64,000 nt of DNA from CAZJDV01 sp964544865 (GCA_964544865.1 CAZJDV010000005.1:6579-70578); one strand, 5' to 3'; positions 52,102-62,094 are shown, counted from the first letter of the stretch. Notes: generated from the letters alone by a model not told the origin. Made by a program: numbers and translations.

Positions 52102-55100
52102 TTGACCGCTGCCAGTATTAGCCCCGACATTCTCCGCACCCTCGAATGGAGGTCCATCGGGCCGCACCGCGGGGGCCGGGTGGTGGCCGTGGCCGGAGAC
52201 CCACGGGACCGGAACACGTTTTACTTCGGGGCCTGCGCCGGCGGTGTCTGGAAGTCCACCGACGGCGGCACGTACTGGCAGAACGTCTCGGACGGTTTCT
52301 TCCGCACCTCAGCCGTGGGGGCCCTGGCCGTCGCCGAATCCGACCCGGCGGTCATATACGCCGGCACCGGCGAGGCCTGCATCCGCAGCGACGTCTCCCA
52401 CGGCGACGGCGTGTACAGGTCAAACAACGCCGGCAAGACCTGGACGCACCTGGGTCTGGAGGACACCCGCCATATATCGCGTATTCGGATTCATCCCGAC
52501 GACCTCGATGTCGTATACGCCGCCGCCCTCGGCCACGCCTATGGACCTAACCGGCAGCGGGGCGTGTTCCGCTCCAAGGACGGCGGCGAGACGTGGGAGC
52601 ACGTCCTGTTCAAGAGCGAGAGGGCAGGGGCCATCGACCTGTCCATGGACCCTAACAATCCCCGCATTCTCTACGCGGCTATCTGGCAGGTCCTGCGGAC
52701 CCCGTGGAGCCTTACGAGCGCCGGTCCGGAGAGCGGCCTGTGGAGGTCCACCGACGGTGGCGACACCTGGACTGACCTGACCGGTCATCCCGGCATGCCC
52801 GAGGGCATAAAGGGCCGCATCGGCGTGGCCGTCTCACCGGCAAGATCGGGCCGCGTCTGGGCCATCGTCGAGGCCAAGGACGGCGCACTACTGCGATCCG
52901 ACGACGGTGGCGATACCTGGGAGACTGTCAACGACAGCTCCATCGCCAAGCAACGCCCTTTCTATCACCAGCACATCTTCGCCCACCCGACGGACCCGGA
53001 CACGATGTGGACATTGCCGATTCAGGCTTGGAGGTCCGACGACGGCGGACGCACATTCACCATGATGACCACGCCCCACAGCGACAACCACGACCTGTGG
53101 ATCGACCCGCGGGACCCGAGGCGCATGATAGAGGGGAACGACGGCGGCGCCTGCGTCTCCTTCAACGGCGGGGACGCCTGGTCCACTATTTACAACCAGC
53201 CCACGTCCCAGTTCTACCACGTCGCCGCCGACACCCGATGTCCGTACCGAGTCTACGGCACGCAGCAGGACAACACGGCCATCAGCGTCCCAAGTCGCTC
53301 GCAGAAAGGTGCCATCCTGTGGCAGGACTGCTACGCGGTCGGACCTTCGGAGAGCGGATATGTCGCAGTCAGGCCCGACAACCCCGATATCGTCTACTCC
53401 GGGGCCGTCGGCAGCGCCCCGGGCGGAGGGGGCGCCCTGCTGCGGTACGACCACGCAAGCGGCCAGGCCAGGATCATCACAGTATGGCCGGAGATGTCCT
53501 ACGGCCTTGGGGCCAGAGACATGCGATATCGGTTCCAATGGACGTTCCCGATCGTCATCTCGCCCCACGACCCGAACGTGCTGTATGTCGCCGCCAACAG
53601 GGTGTTTCGCTCCGTCGACGAGGGCACCACCTGGGCGGCCATCTCCCCTGATCTCACGCGGGACGACGCCACGAAGGGTGAGCCGGGAGGCGGGCCGATC
53701 AGTCGTGACGTGTCCGGCGCGGAGGTCTATTGCACCATATTCTCCTTCGCCGAGTCGCCCCATGAGTCGGGCGTATTCTGGGCCGGCTCCGACGACGGCC
53801 TGGTCCACGTGTCCCGCGACGGCGGCGCATCGTGGTCGGACGTGACGCCGGCGGGCCTTCCAGAGTGGGCCACCGTGAGCATGATCGAGCTGTCTTCGCA
53901 CAACCCTGACACCGTCTATGTGGCGGCCTGGAACTACAAGCTCGACGACTACGCGGCGTACCTGTACCGGACCAGGGACGGCGGAGAGGCCTGGGAGTCC
54001 ATCGTGGAGGGCTTCCCCGAGGGCGAGTTCGTTCGGGTCGTCAGGGAGGACCCAGTGAGGCCCGGTCTCCTGTACGCCGGCACCGAGACGGGGGTCTACG
54101 TGTCCCTGGACGCCGGCGACTCTTGGGAGTCCTTGCGGCTGAATCTGCCGGTGGCCCCGGTGCACGATCTAGTGGTCAAGGACGGCGATCTGGTGGCGGC
54201 GACCCATGGCCGGTCGTTCTGGATCCTTGACGACCTGACACCGCTGAGGCAGCTCACCGATGACGTGCTGCTACGCCCTGCCCATCTGTTCGAGTCTCCT
54301 CCCGCCTACCGAATGCCACCGATACTGGGGGAGACGGCGGCATTTCGCCAGGGGCCAGGCAAGAACTACGGCGTGGCCCTCGGCGCGCCCGCGACATTCG
54401 TGGACGGCCCATCCCGTACCGGCGGTGTCGCTCGTAACTTCTTGGACGCCGGCCACAACCCGCCGGGCGGTGTGATCGTGACCTACCACCTGCGGGAGAG
54501 ACCGGGGCTGGGGCTAGAGTTGGCTTTTTTCGATGAAAACGGACACGAGATCAGGCGCTTCTCCGCCGGCGACGAGGGGGCCCCCGATGTGCCCGCGGAT
54601 CCGGGAATGAACCGCTTCGTCTGGGACATGCGCTACCCGGGCGCGCGGGAGGCAGCGGGAGACGCGGGCGCGGGCCTGATCGCAGGGCCGGTCCTGGCGG
54701 GGCCGCTGGTGACGCCGGGGGCGTACTCCGTGAGGCTCGACTTGGCGGGCGAGACCTACACCCGGTCCGTTGAGGTCCGCGCGGCCCCCCGGGCGCAGGT
54801 CTCCGACGACGAACTGGCGGCCCAGTTCGCCCTACTCATCAGGATTCGCGACCGACTCTCGGAGACCCACGACAGAATCAACGAGTTGCGTAGCGTGCGC
54901 CGCCAGGTAGGCGATTGGCTGGCCCGCGGCAAGGGCCGGCCAGGCGAGGTGGCGCTCGCCGAAGTCGGGGGCGAAATCGTGGAAACGTTGAACGCGGCCG
55001 AGAGCGAACTGATCTCGACACGGGCCACAAGCGAGCGGGGGCAGATGGGGGAACCGCTCCCCAGGCTGGTCCACGCCCTCACTTCCCTGGCCAGCGTCGT

Positions 55101-55278
55101 CGAGAGCGCCGATGCGGTCCCGACCCGCAACTCCTACGAAGTCTTCGATCATCTGTCGGCTCGTATCGCCGAGCACGTCGAGACGGTGCGGAGAGTGATC
55201 GACCAGGACCTCGCCGCTTTCACCGACCTCATCCACGAGTTGGAGATACCGCCGGTCGCGCCGGCGGAACCGGCCTGA
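52102..55278 (+). CDS. Large BNR/VPS10-type beta-propeller protein
   Basis: 1058 residues from a TTG at 52102 (GAGG 6 nt upstream). Many BNR/Asp-box repeats (S-x-D-x-G-x-T-W: STDGGTYW, SKDGGETW, STDGGDTW, SDDGGDTW, SRDGGASW) build two propellers, as in sortilin/VPS10 and xyloglucanase-like glycosyl hydrolases. Residues after about 720 form a beta-sandwich plus a helical C-terminal domain. No signal peptide is seen at this start, unusual for the family. It may be a glycosidase or lectin-like scaffold. Confidence 0.85.
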   Translation: MTAASISPDILRTLEWRSIGPHRGGRVVAVAGDPRDRNTFYFGACAGGVWKSTDGGTYWQNVSDGFFRTSAVGALAVAESDPAVIYAGTGEACIRSDVSHGDGVYRSNNAGKTWTHLGLEDTRHISRIRIHPDDLDVVYAAALGHAYGPNRQRGVFRSKDGGETWEHVLFKSERAGAIDLSMDPNNPRILYAAIWQVLRTPWSLTSAGPESGLWRSTDGGDTWTDLTGHPGMPEGIKGRIGVAVSPARSGRVWAIVEAKDGALLRSDDGGDTWETVNDSSIAKQRPFYHQHIFAHPTDPDTMWTLPIQAWRSDDGGRTFTMMTTPHSDNHDLWIDPRDPRRMIEGNDGGACVSFNGGDAWSTIYNQPTSQFYHVAADTRCPYRVYGTQQDNTAISVPSRSQKGAILWQDCYAVGPSESGYVAVRPDNPDIVYSGAVGSAPGGGGALLRYDHASGQARIITVWPEMSYGLGARDMRYRFQWTFPIVISPHDPNVLYVAANRVFRSVDEGTTWAAISPDLTRDDATKGEPGGGPISRDVSGAEVYCTIFSFAESPHESGVFWAGSDDGLVHVSRDGGASWSDVTPAGLPEWATVSMIELSSHNPDTVYVAAWNYKLDDYAAYLYRTRDGGEAWESIVEGFPEGEFVRVVREDPVRPGLLYAGTETGVYVSLDAGDSWESLRLNLPVAPVHDLVVKDGDLVAATHGRSFWILDDLTPLRQLTDDVLLRPAHLFESPPAYRMPPILGETAAFRQGPGKNYGVALGAPATFVDGPSRTGGVARNFLDAGHNPPGGVIVTYHLRERPGLGLELAFFDENGHEIRRFSAGDEGAPDVPADPGMNRFVWDMRYPGAREAAGDAGAGLIAGPVLAGPLVTPGAYSVRLDLAGETYTRSVEVRAAPRAQVSDDELAAQFALLIRIRDRLSETHDRINELRSVRRQVGDWLARGKGRPGEVALAEVGGEIVETLNAAESELISTRATSERGQMGEPLPRLVHALTSLASVVESADAVPTRNSYEVFDHLSARIAEHVETVRRVIDQDLAAFTDLIHELEIPPVAPAEPA

Positions 55279-55299
55279 CACACAGGGAGACAGCCGGCC

Positions 55300-56053
55300 A
55301 TGGCCGAGCGTGAAGCGCACTATAAATTGAACCTGCCGCCAGACACCTTCGTACGCGTACCCCACGCGGATATGAGGGCTTTCGTCGCCAAGGCCATGCG
55401 GAGAGCTGGCCTGAGCCGCGAGCGCTTGGAGCTTCTGGCGGGCCTGCTGGTCGGCAACGACCTTCGCGGCGTGTTCAGTCACGGGACGCGTCTTGCGGCC
55501 AGATATGCGCGGGCGATGCGAAGCGGCCGGCTGAACACCAGCCCCGCCGTCCGTGTCGTTCGGGGGACACCGGCCAGCGTAGTGATGGACGGCGACGGCG
55601 GGCCGGGCTACTTCCCAATGATAGAGGGGACGCGGCTGGCCATAGAGAAGGCCAGTACCAGTGGCGTCGCGGTTATGATGACGCGTAACCACGGCCACAT
55701 CGGCGCGGCCGGCATCTACTCGAGAATGACCCTGGAGCACGACCTGCTGACCTTCGTTACGGGAGGGCACCAGACGGCCCTGGAGGCCGGCATGCCGGTG
55801 TGCTTGCCGGCCGCCGGCTCCCCTATGTCCTTCAGCGCTCCGGCCGGCTCGGAAGACCCACTGGTGGTCGATTTCAGCCCCGTCTACGACCTCCGCACGT
55901 CTCCGCACCGGGAGCAGATCGCTCGCTGGCGGGCCCGAGGGGGAGCGAGAGCGGCAGTACCGGGTCGCCGGCATACCGGTCGGTCTCGCCCACAAGTCGG
56001 ACCTGGAGGGCCTCGCGACGGATGCGGGCCTCGACGTGCCGTGGGCGACATGA
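55300..56053 (+). pseudogene. Ldh-family malate/lactate-type dehydrogenase with internal deletion
   Basis: The first 210 residues match the Ldh_2 (MDH/LDH, ureidoglycolate dehydrogenase-like) family: GVFSHGTRLAARYA, the MTRNHGHIGAAG block and VDFSP. The frame then runs into unrelated sequence. The true C-terminus (YRVAGIPVGLAHKSDLEGLA, ending DVPWAT) occurs in a different frame at 55931-56053. About 100 residues between the halves are missing, so an internal deletion with frameshift has inactivated it. It lies 21 bp after the BNR gene. Confidence 0.7.
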
Positions 56054-56072
56054 CACAAATGGAGGTCCCGGC

Positions 56073-57137
56073 ATGACCGCCCCGAACCCGCGAATGGACG
56101 CCGGCGCGCCCCTGGAGGTGGTCTCGGCGGCGACGCTGTTCCCCTCGGACGCGCCGCGCCAGCTCATCGCCCCGTCGGTTGCCAGGCTGGACTCGGGCCG
56201 GCTGCTGCTGACCTTCAGCCTGGGGGAAGACCTCGACGCCACGGAGAGCTCGCTGGTGTTGTCCCGGTCCGACGACGGTGGCGGCGTCTGGTCGGAGCCC
56301 GAGGAGGTCTACTCAGTTCCCGGTCGGCGATGCATGAACATGGGCGGCCTCGCGCGGTTCTCCGAGGACCTGCTGCGCCTGGTGCTGGGGGCGGCCAGGA
56401 TAGACTTCTCGCTGGGCGGCGACGAGCCCTTCGCCGACTGGTACGCGGGTTACGTCGACTCGCATGACGGCGGCCGGACATGGTCGGAGCCGAGCCCGGA
56501 GGTCAAGCTTTTCCCGATGTGGACCGAGATGTACGGCGCAAGCAACCCCCACCGGCTCTCCGACGGCACATTCATGTCCGCCGTGATGGGGACCGTCGGC
56601 AGGGACGAGCAGTGGCACTCCGGCGTCACGTTCTGCGGGCCGCCGGACTACGAGTACGCCCGGCCGGTGATAATCGCGAAGGACCCGGACCGCAACTATA
56701 GCGACACCGATGTCGTACGGCTGGCCGACGGCCGTTTCCTCGCGGTGGTGCGCGAGCACATCACACTGGACAGCGTGTTCGCCCACTCCGCGGACGAGGG
56801 GCGGACCTGGACGGACATCCGGCCCACCGGGTTCAAGGGGTCCAACGTGAAGCTATTGAAGCTGCGCTCCGGCGCCGTCATCTGCTCCTACCGCGACGAG
56901 GATCCTTCTCGGCGAGGCGTCAGCGTCAGCGTCACGCGCGACGGGGGTGAGAACTGGGAGATAGTGGGGAGTCTGTACGCGGCCGGCGACGACGCGGACC
57001 ACACGGCGGGCTACCGCTGCGGCTATCCGGACATGGTGTACACCGGCGAGAAGGACATCGCGTGCGTGCTGCACACATACCGTGGCCAGAGCGGCGCTAT
57101 CGACCTTCACTTCCTCCGCCTGCGGGACCTGACCTAG
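56073..57137 (+). CDS. BNR-repeat sialidase-like glycosidase
   Basis: 354 residues, ATG at 56073 with GGAGGT 6 nt upstream. Six-bladed propeller with Asp boxes SDDGGGVW, SHDGGRTW, SADEGRTW, TRDGGENW and bacterial sialidase-like order. The N-terminal Arg (RQLIAPSVAR) and a late CSYRDED could belong to the arginine triad, but I cannot confirm catalytic residues. No signal peptide, so cytoplasmic if active. Follows the broken Ldh gene. Confidence 0.82.
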   Translation: MTAPNPRMDAGAPLEVVSAATLFPSDAPRQLIAPSVARLDSGRLLLTFSLGEDLDATESSLVLSRSDDGGGVWSEPEEVYSVPGRRCMNMGGLARFSEDLLRLVLGAARIDFSLGGDEPFADWYAGYVDSHDGGRTWSEPSPEVKLFPMWTEMYGASNPHRLSDGTFMSAVMGTVGRDEQWHSGVTFCGPPDYEYARPVIIAKDPDRNYSDTDVVRLADGRFLAVVREHITLDSVFAHSADEGRTWTDIRPTGFKGSNVKLLKLRSGAVICSYRDEDPSRRGVSVSVTRDGGENWEIVGSLYAAGDDADHTAGYRCGYPDMVYTGEKDIACVLHTYRGQSGAIDLHFLRLRDLT

Positions 57138-57266
57138 CGCCAGCCTGGTGACTCTGTCTCGGTCGATGGCTGCGGCAGCCGGGCCCGGCGAGGTGGCACG
57201 GGTCTGGATGAATCGACCCTGAGTGGCTCGAAACGGTACGAGCGGATCAGACATAAATTGCAGCCG

Positions 57267-58064
57267 TTACCGTGCGCCGCAGGCCTGGAGGCCGGCCTGC
57301 ATGTGGCCTCGGGACTCGGAGGCGATGGCGCAGCACTGCTCCAGGCGGTACTCTTTGGCGCCAATGATCTCCAGATCGAGAGCGCCTGTGTAGCCGTGCT
57401 CGTGGAGCACGCGGATGAATCTCAGCAGGTCTATTCCGCCCCTTCCGTTGGCCTGATCTTCGGGTTTGCCCGGTCCCGCCTGCCTGCCCTTGCAGTCGCG
57501 AATGTGCACGTGCTTGATCCGCGACATCACGGCATCCAACGCCTCGGAGGGGTCCTCGCTGGCGCGGTAGATGTGGGATGGGTCCATGTCGATGCCGAAG
57601 GCGGGTGAGCTGATAGCCTCCATCGCCCGCAGGGTGGTAGAGGTGTCGTGGATGCTCGCGCCGACGTGGGCTTTCACGCAGAGGGTTACGCCGTGCCGCT
57701 CCGCCGCCGCCGCCAGCCCGCCCAGGGATTCGATGGACCGTTGGAGGCTGGCCTCGTCGCCGGACACGCCGCCTGGGCCGCAGTTAACTATCGGAATCCC
57801 CAGGTCCGCCGCCGCCTGGAACGCCTCCTCCATCTTCTCTGGCTCCAGGGACGGTTGCTCAATGGCCAGCAGCTCGAGGCCGTAGTCCTTGGACAGGCGC
57901 TTGATCTCCGGCGCGATGCTTCGCCAGCGGTCGAGCACGAGATGCTCGCTCATTCGGTCGATGGCCGAGAGCTCGATGCCGTCATAGCCGGCCATGGCGA
58001 TGCTTGCGAAGGCGGTCTCCATATCGAAGCCGCCGAATAGAACAGAGTTGGCGCCCAGTTTCAT
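57267..58064 (-). CDS. Sugar phosphate isomerase/epimerase (xylose isomerase-like TIM barrel)
   Basis: 265 residues, AP_endonuc_2 fold. Metal-ligand positions: Glu in LLAIEQPSLE, His/Glu in CVKAHVGAS, Asp/His in GIDMDPSHIY and HVHIRDCKG, Glu in LDLEIIG. Such proteins isomerise keto-sugars or inositol derivatives. GGAG precedes the ATG at 58064. It lies 7 bp after the Gfo/Idh/MocA gene, a common catabolic pair. Confidence 0.9.
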   Translation of the reverse strand: MKLGANSVLFGGFDMETAFASIAMAGYDGIELSAIDRMSEHLVLDRWRSIAPEIKRLSKDYGLELLAIEQPSLEPEKMEEAFQAAADLGIPIVNCGPGGVSGDEASLQRSIESLGGLAAAAERHGVTLCVKAHVGASIHDTSTTLRAMEAISSPAFGIDMDPSHIYRASEDPSEALDAVMSRIKHVHIRDCKGRQAGPGKPEDQANGRGGIDLLRFIRVLHEHGYTGALDLEIIGAKEYRLEQCCAIASESRGHMQAGLQACGAR

Positions 58065-58071
58065 CTCTCGG

Positions 58072-59067
58072 TCACTCCTTTTCCACCCGGACCACGCTAC
58101 CCGTCTCCCAGGACTCGATGGCAGCTTCGATGATTAGCTGGACCTTGAGGGCGTCTTCCCCCGATGCGTCGATTTCGGAAGGGCCCACCCGGGCGACGTT
58201 CTGCTCGATCCACCTGTCGATGCGGGTGCCGAACGTCTCCCCGAAGCTCATCATGCCACCGAGGTAGTCGTAGGTTTCCGTCTCGCGGGAGTGCCTCGGG
58301 TAGAACTCCAGGTGCTCGCACGCGTCGTGCAGCACGAGCCGCCCGTCGGAGCCGACCAGCTCCAGGGTCTCGAGTCCGTAGCCCGGCCCGGCGTCGTAGC
58401 TGCCCGTCAGGTGCCCGATGATGCCGTTCTCGAAGAGCAGGTTGACCTGGATGTTAGACCAGATCTTCCGGCCCCTGCCGCGCTTGAAGAAGGCCTGCAC
58501 CTTTTCGACTTCGCCGCAGAAATAGCGCATCACGTCGAGGGAGTGCGGGTGCAGCGCGCGCATGTGGAAATATGGCGAGCTCTCGTTCGGATTGTTGATC
58601 CACATTGTCATGTTGACGATGTTCAGCTCGCCCAGGCGGCCTTGATCGGTCCACTCCCTGGCCCGGAGCGCCGCGGGCGTGAACCGGTGGTTCAGGTTGA
58701 TGCCGTAACGAAGGCCCTTCCGACCGGCCAGGGCGACCATCTCGCGGGCCTTCGGCACCTCGTTCGAGATGGGCTTCTCTCCCAGCACCGCGATTCCGGC
58801 GTTTAAGAGCGCGATCGTGGGCTCGTAGTGGTCCCCGCCGTTCTCCTTGCCCGCCGTGCAAACGCTCGCGATGTCGATGGATGTGCCCGCCGTCATTTCA
58901 TCAACGGAGGTATATGCCGCGCAGTCGTAGCGGCGTGCCGCCTCTTCCGCCTTCTCCCGGATGGCGTCGCAAACGGCCACGATCTCGCATTCCGGGCTGT
59001 CCTCGTACACCTGGGCGTGCTTGTTTCCTATGCCACCCAATCCGACTATGGCCACTTTCAGTTTCAA
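58072..59067 (-). CDS. Gfo/Idh/MocA family oxidoreductase
   Basis: 331 residues. Rossmann VGLGGIGNKH at the N-terminus, the EKPISNEVPKA motif with catalytic Lys, and a C-terminal alpha/beta domain with the HPHSLDVMRYF dyad-like segment. It oxidises a sugar, inositol or sugar acid with NAD(P). Operon with the TIM-barrel isomerase downstream and the sulfatase-like gene 23 bp upstream. Confidence 0.92.
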   Translation of the reverse strand: MKLKVAIVGLGGIGNKHAQVYEDSPECEIVAVCDAIREKAEEAARRYDCAAYTSVDEMTAGTSIDIASVCTAGKENGGDHYEPTIALLNAGIAVLGEKPISNEVPKAREMVALAGRKGLRYGINLNHRFTPAALRAREWTDQGRLGELNIVNMTMWINNPNESSPYFHMRALHPHSLDVMRYFCGEVEKVQAFFKRGRGRKIWSNIQVNLLFENGIIGHLTGSYDAGPGYGLETLELVGSDGRLVLHDACEHLEFYPRHSRETETYDYLGGMMSFGETFGTRIDRWIEQNVARVGPSEIDASGEDALKVQLIIEAAIESWETGSVVRVEKE

Positions 59068-59090
59068 TATGCAGGGCTCCTGTCCTCAGT

Positions 59091-60500
59091 CTACTCCCGC
59101 GCCTCCGCCTGAAGGCGGGCGGCCTCGGCGGCGTCGCCGATGTGAAGCGTGTCGTACGCCTGCTGAGATGATACGAAGGCACCGACGCCCTGATGTCCGT
59201 GCCAGTCGCCCTGGTTGAATATCGGGTTCGCGAGGCCCGTCTGAGTCTCCCGCGCGGCGACCCACCGGTCCATCCTCTGCCTGAGCATGGCGACGACCTC
59301 CGGCTGGGCGTCGGCGACATTGTTGAGCTCGGCGGGATCCTCGACCAGGTCGTAGAGCTCGACGGATGGCTTGAAATGGAAGTCGGGCTCCAGGGCCACG
59401 ATCAGCTTCCACCGGGGGGTGCGCCAACCGTGCTTTCGCATCCACGTGCACTCGGTGAGATATATCTCGGATGAGTGGGATGCGGCCTGACCGTGGAGCA
59501 TGGGCATCAGGCTCTGGCCGTCGAAGCCGATGCCGCCGGGGTCAATGCGCGCCAGTTCCAGCAGTGTGGGCATCAGGTCCTTGTGCTGGTTGAAGCCGGT
59601 GACGCGGCGGCCGGCGGGAACATCAGGCGGGTATCGGATGATGAGGGGAACGTGGAGATTAGAGTCGTAGAGTCCGTGGTGGTCGTACCAGCACTCATGC
59701 TCGTAGAGAGTCTCGCCGTGGTCGGAGTTGATGATAACGATGGTGTCGTCCAGCACGCGCCGCTTCCTGAGAAAAGTGAAGATGGTCTCGAAGGAAGCGT
59801 CCATGTAGGCGATCGCGCCGTCGTACTGCGCGTCGATGTAGTCCCTATCGGTGACGCCGGGGGGCATCCAGGTGGCGAAGTAGTCGCTGAACGGCTTGAA
59901 GTCCATGACGGGCTTCATGGAGACGTTCCGCGGGTCGCGCTCGTCGCCGTGAAAGAACATTCGCTGGAAAGGCTCCGGCGGGAGGTAGGGAGTGTGCGGG
60001 TCCATGTGCCGTAGCATGACGAAGAAGGGCCGGTCGCTGTCCAGCAGGCGCTCCAAGTGCGGAATGAGCACGCGATTGAGGTTCCCGGCCTTGGGTATGG
60101 GCCTGTCCTCCCAGGAGCCCCATGTGCGGTAGTCCAGGTAGTGATCGAACCCACGTGAGCTGGGGTTCGAGGTGAAGCCGACGCAGGTGGTGTCGTAACC
60201 GGCGTCCTTGAGGACCTCTGCGAGGGTCGTGACCTCAGGCCTGAGGGGTCCCTGGTGTCTGAGCGCGACGGCCTGGGTGTTGAACACATCCATGCCGGTC
60301 AGCATGGATGCGTAGGCGCTGGTGGTGGGAATGTGAGCGCTGTAGGTGCGCTCGAAGAGTGAGCCCTCTCGTGCGAACCGGTCGATGTGGGGTGAGGTGA
60401 GGCGGTGGTAGCCGTAGCAGCTCAGGTTGCCGGCCCTCAGCGAGTCGACGGCGATGAGAAGGATGTTGGGCCTGGACCCCGCGCCGCTACTTGTCGACAT
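59091..60500 (-). CDS. Sulfatase-superfamily hydrolase, copy 1
   Basis: 469 residues, alkaline phosphatase/sulfatase fold. Metal sites VDSLRAG (Asp19) and NSDHGE are intact. The nucleophile segment is PTTSAYASMLTG: Thr59 takes the place of the formylglycine Cys/Ser of CxPxR, and Tyr replaces the Arg, so classic sulfatase activity is unlikely; Thr-nucleophile members are phosphodiesterases or phosphotransferases. ATG 60500 with GAGGAG upstream. It is part of a 1,367-bp exact direct duplication (59146-60512 with 60631-61997); only the last 17 residues differ from copy 2. Confidence 0.9.
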   Translation of the reverse strand: MSTSSGAGSRPNILLIAVDSLRAGNLSCYGYHRLTSPHIDRFAREGSLFERTYSAHIPTTSAYASMLTGMDVFNTQAVALRHQGPLRPEVTTLAEVLKDAGYDTTCVGFTSNPSSRGFDHYLDYRTWGSWEDRPIPKAGNLNRVLIPHLERLLDSDRPFFVMLRHMDPHTPYLPPEPFQRMFFHGDERDPRNVSMKPVMDFKPFSDYFATWMPPGVTDRDYIDAQYDGAIAYMDASFETIFTFLRKRRVLDDTIVIINSDHGETLYEHECWYDHHGLYDSNLHVPLIIRYPPDVPAGRRVTGFNQHKDLMPTLLELARIDPGGIGFDGQSLMPMLHGQAASHSSEIYLTECTWMRKHGWRTPRWKLIVALEPDFHFKPSVELYDLVEDPAELNNVADAQPEVVAMLRQRMDRWVAARETQTGLANPIFNQGDWHGHQGVGAFVSSQQAYDTLHIGDAAEAARLQAEARE

Positions 60501-61997
60501 GGCTCTCCTCGGTTCCTTTGTACATGCGAACACATATTGGCCGGTCCCACGCCCGTCCCGCCGCAGCCTCCAAGATCAGGCCGCGCCCGTGTGGTGCTGT
60601 GGCCGGACGTGGTGGTACTCTCCCCGGTACAGCGTGTCGTACGCCTGCTGAGATGATACGAAGGCACCGACGCCCTGATGTCCGTGCCAGTCGCCCTGGT
60701 TGAATATCGGGTTCGCGAGGCCCGTCTGAGTCTCCCGCGCGGCGACCCACCGGTCCATCCTCTGCCTGAGCATGGCGACGACCTCCGGCTGGGCGTCGGC
60801 GACATTGTTGAGCTCGGCGGGATCCTCGACCAGGTCGTAGAGCTCGACGGATGGCTTGAAATGGAAGTCGGGCTCCAGGGCCACGATCAGCTTCCACCGG
60901 GGGGTGCGCCAACCGTGCTTTCGCATCCACGTGCACTCGGTGAGATATATCTCGGATGAGTGGGATGCGGCCTGACCGTGGAGCATGGGCATCAGGCTCT
61001 GGCCGTCGAAGCCGATGCCGCCGGGGTCAATGCGCGCCAGTTCCAGCAGTGTGGGCATCAGGTCCTTGTGCTGGTTGAAGCCGGTGACGCGGCGGCCGGC
61101 GGGAACATCAGGCGGGTATCGGATGATGAGGGGAACGTGGAGATTAGAGTCGTAGAGTCCGTGGTGGTCGTACCAGCACTCATGCTCGTAGAGAGTCTCG
61201 CCGTGGTCGGAGTTGATGATAACGATGGTGTCGTCCAGCACGCGCCGCTTCCTGAGAAAAGTGAAGATGGTCTCGAAGGAAGCGTCCATGTAGGCGATCG
61301 CGCCGTCGTACTGCGCGTCGATGTAGTCCCTATCGGTGACGCCGGGGGGCATCCAGGTGGCGAAGTAGTCGCTGAACGGCTTGAAGTCCATGACGGGCTT
61401 CATGGAGACGTTCCGCGGGTCGCGCTCGTCGCCGTGAAAGAACATTCGCTGGAAAGGCTCCGGCGGGAGGTAGGGAGTGTGCGGGTCCATGTGCCGTAGC
61501 ATGACGAAGAAGGGCCGGTCGCTGTCCAGCAGGCGCTCCAAGTGCGGAATGAGCACGCGATTGAGGTTCCCGGCCTTGGGTATGGGCCTGTCCTCCCAGG
61601 AGCCCCATGTGCGGTAGTCCAGGTAGTGATCGAACCCACGTGAGCTGGGGTTCGAGGTGAAGCCGACGCAGGTGGTGTCGTAACCGGCGTCCTTGAGGAC
61701 CTCTGCGAGGGTCGTGACCTCAGGCCTGAGGGGTCCCTGGTGTCTGAGCGCGACGGCCTGGGTGTTGAACACATCCATGCCGGTCAGCATGGATGCGTAG
61801 GCGCTGGTGGTGGGAATGTGAGCGCTGTAGGTGCGCTCGAAGAGTGAGCCCTCTCGTGCGAACCGGTCGATGTGGGGTGAGGTGAGGCGGTGGTAGCCGT
61901 AGCAGCTCAGGTTGCCGGCCCTCAGCGAGTCGACGGCGATGAGAAGGATGTTGGGCCTGGACCCCGCGCCGCTACTTGTCGACATGGCTCTCCTCGG
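59146..61997. repeat. 1,367-bp direct tandem duplication
   Basis: 59146-60512 and 60631-61997 (offset 1,485 bp) appear identical by eye, and their translations match in every frame compared. The 118-bp spacer is unique. Each copy spans a ribosome site and all but the last 17 codons of a sulfatase-like gene. Confidence 0.85.
60576..61985 (-). CDS. Sulfatase-superfamily hydrolase, copy 2
   Basis: 469 residues, identical to copy 1 up to QQAYDTL. It then ends with a different 17-residue tail (YRGEYHHVRPQHHTGAA), the stop being at the same distance. The same Thr-for-Cys active-site change applies. The ATG at 61985 has the same GAGGAG site. Upstream on the minus strand lies the MFS exporter. Either a very recent duplication, two paralogues homogenised by gene conversion, or an assembly duplication. 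Confidence 0.88.
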   Translation of the reverse strand: MSTSSGAGSRPNILLIAVDSLRAGNLSCYGYHRLTSPHIDRFAREGSLFERTYSAHIPTTSAYASMLTGMDVFNTQAVALRHQGPLRPEVTTLAEVLKDAGYDTTCVGFTSNPSSRGFDHYLDYRTWGSWEDRPIPKAGNLNRVLIPHLERLLDSDRPFFVMLRHMDPHTPYLPPEPFQRMFFHGDERDPRNVSMKPVMDFKPFSDYFATWMPPGVTDRDYIDAQYDGAIAYMDASFETIFTFLRKRRVLDDTIVIINSDHGETLYEHECWYDHHGLYDSNLHVPLIIRYPPDVPAGRRVTGFNQHKDLMPTLLELARIDPGGIGFDGQSLMPMLHGQAASHSSEIYLTECTWMRKHGWRTPRWKLIVALEPDFHFKPSVELYDLVEDPAELNNVADAQPEVVAMLRQRMDRWVAARETQTGLANPIFNQGDWHGHQGVGAFVSSQQAYDTLYRGEYHHVRPQHHTGAA

Positions 61998-62094
61998 GCC
62001 GGACTACGCTCCGGCTATGGCGGGGTGAGTATATTCGGCGCAAGGAACGGGTGTCAACAGCATGCGGGCGGCGGGATCCGAGGCGCGCGGGCCG

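Noticed and set aside
52888..54165. 425-residue minus-strand ORF
   Set aside because: Antisense shadow of the Asp-box propeller repeats.
54832..56058. 408-residue minus-strand ORF over the BNR and Ldh genes
   Set aside because: Low-complexity antisense shadow; the plus-strand genes have clear families.
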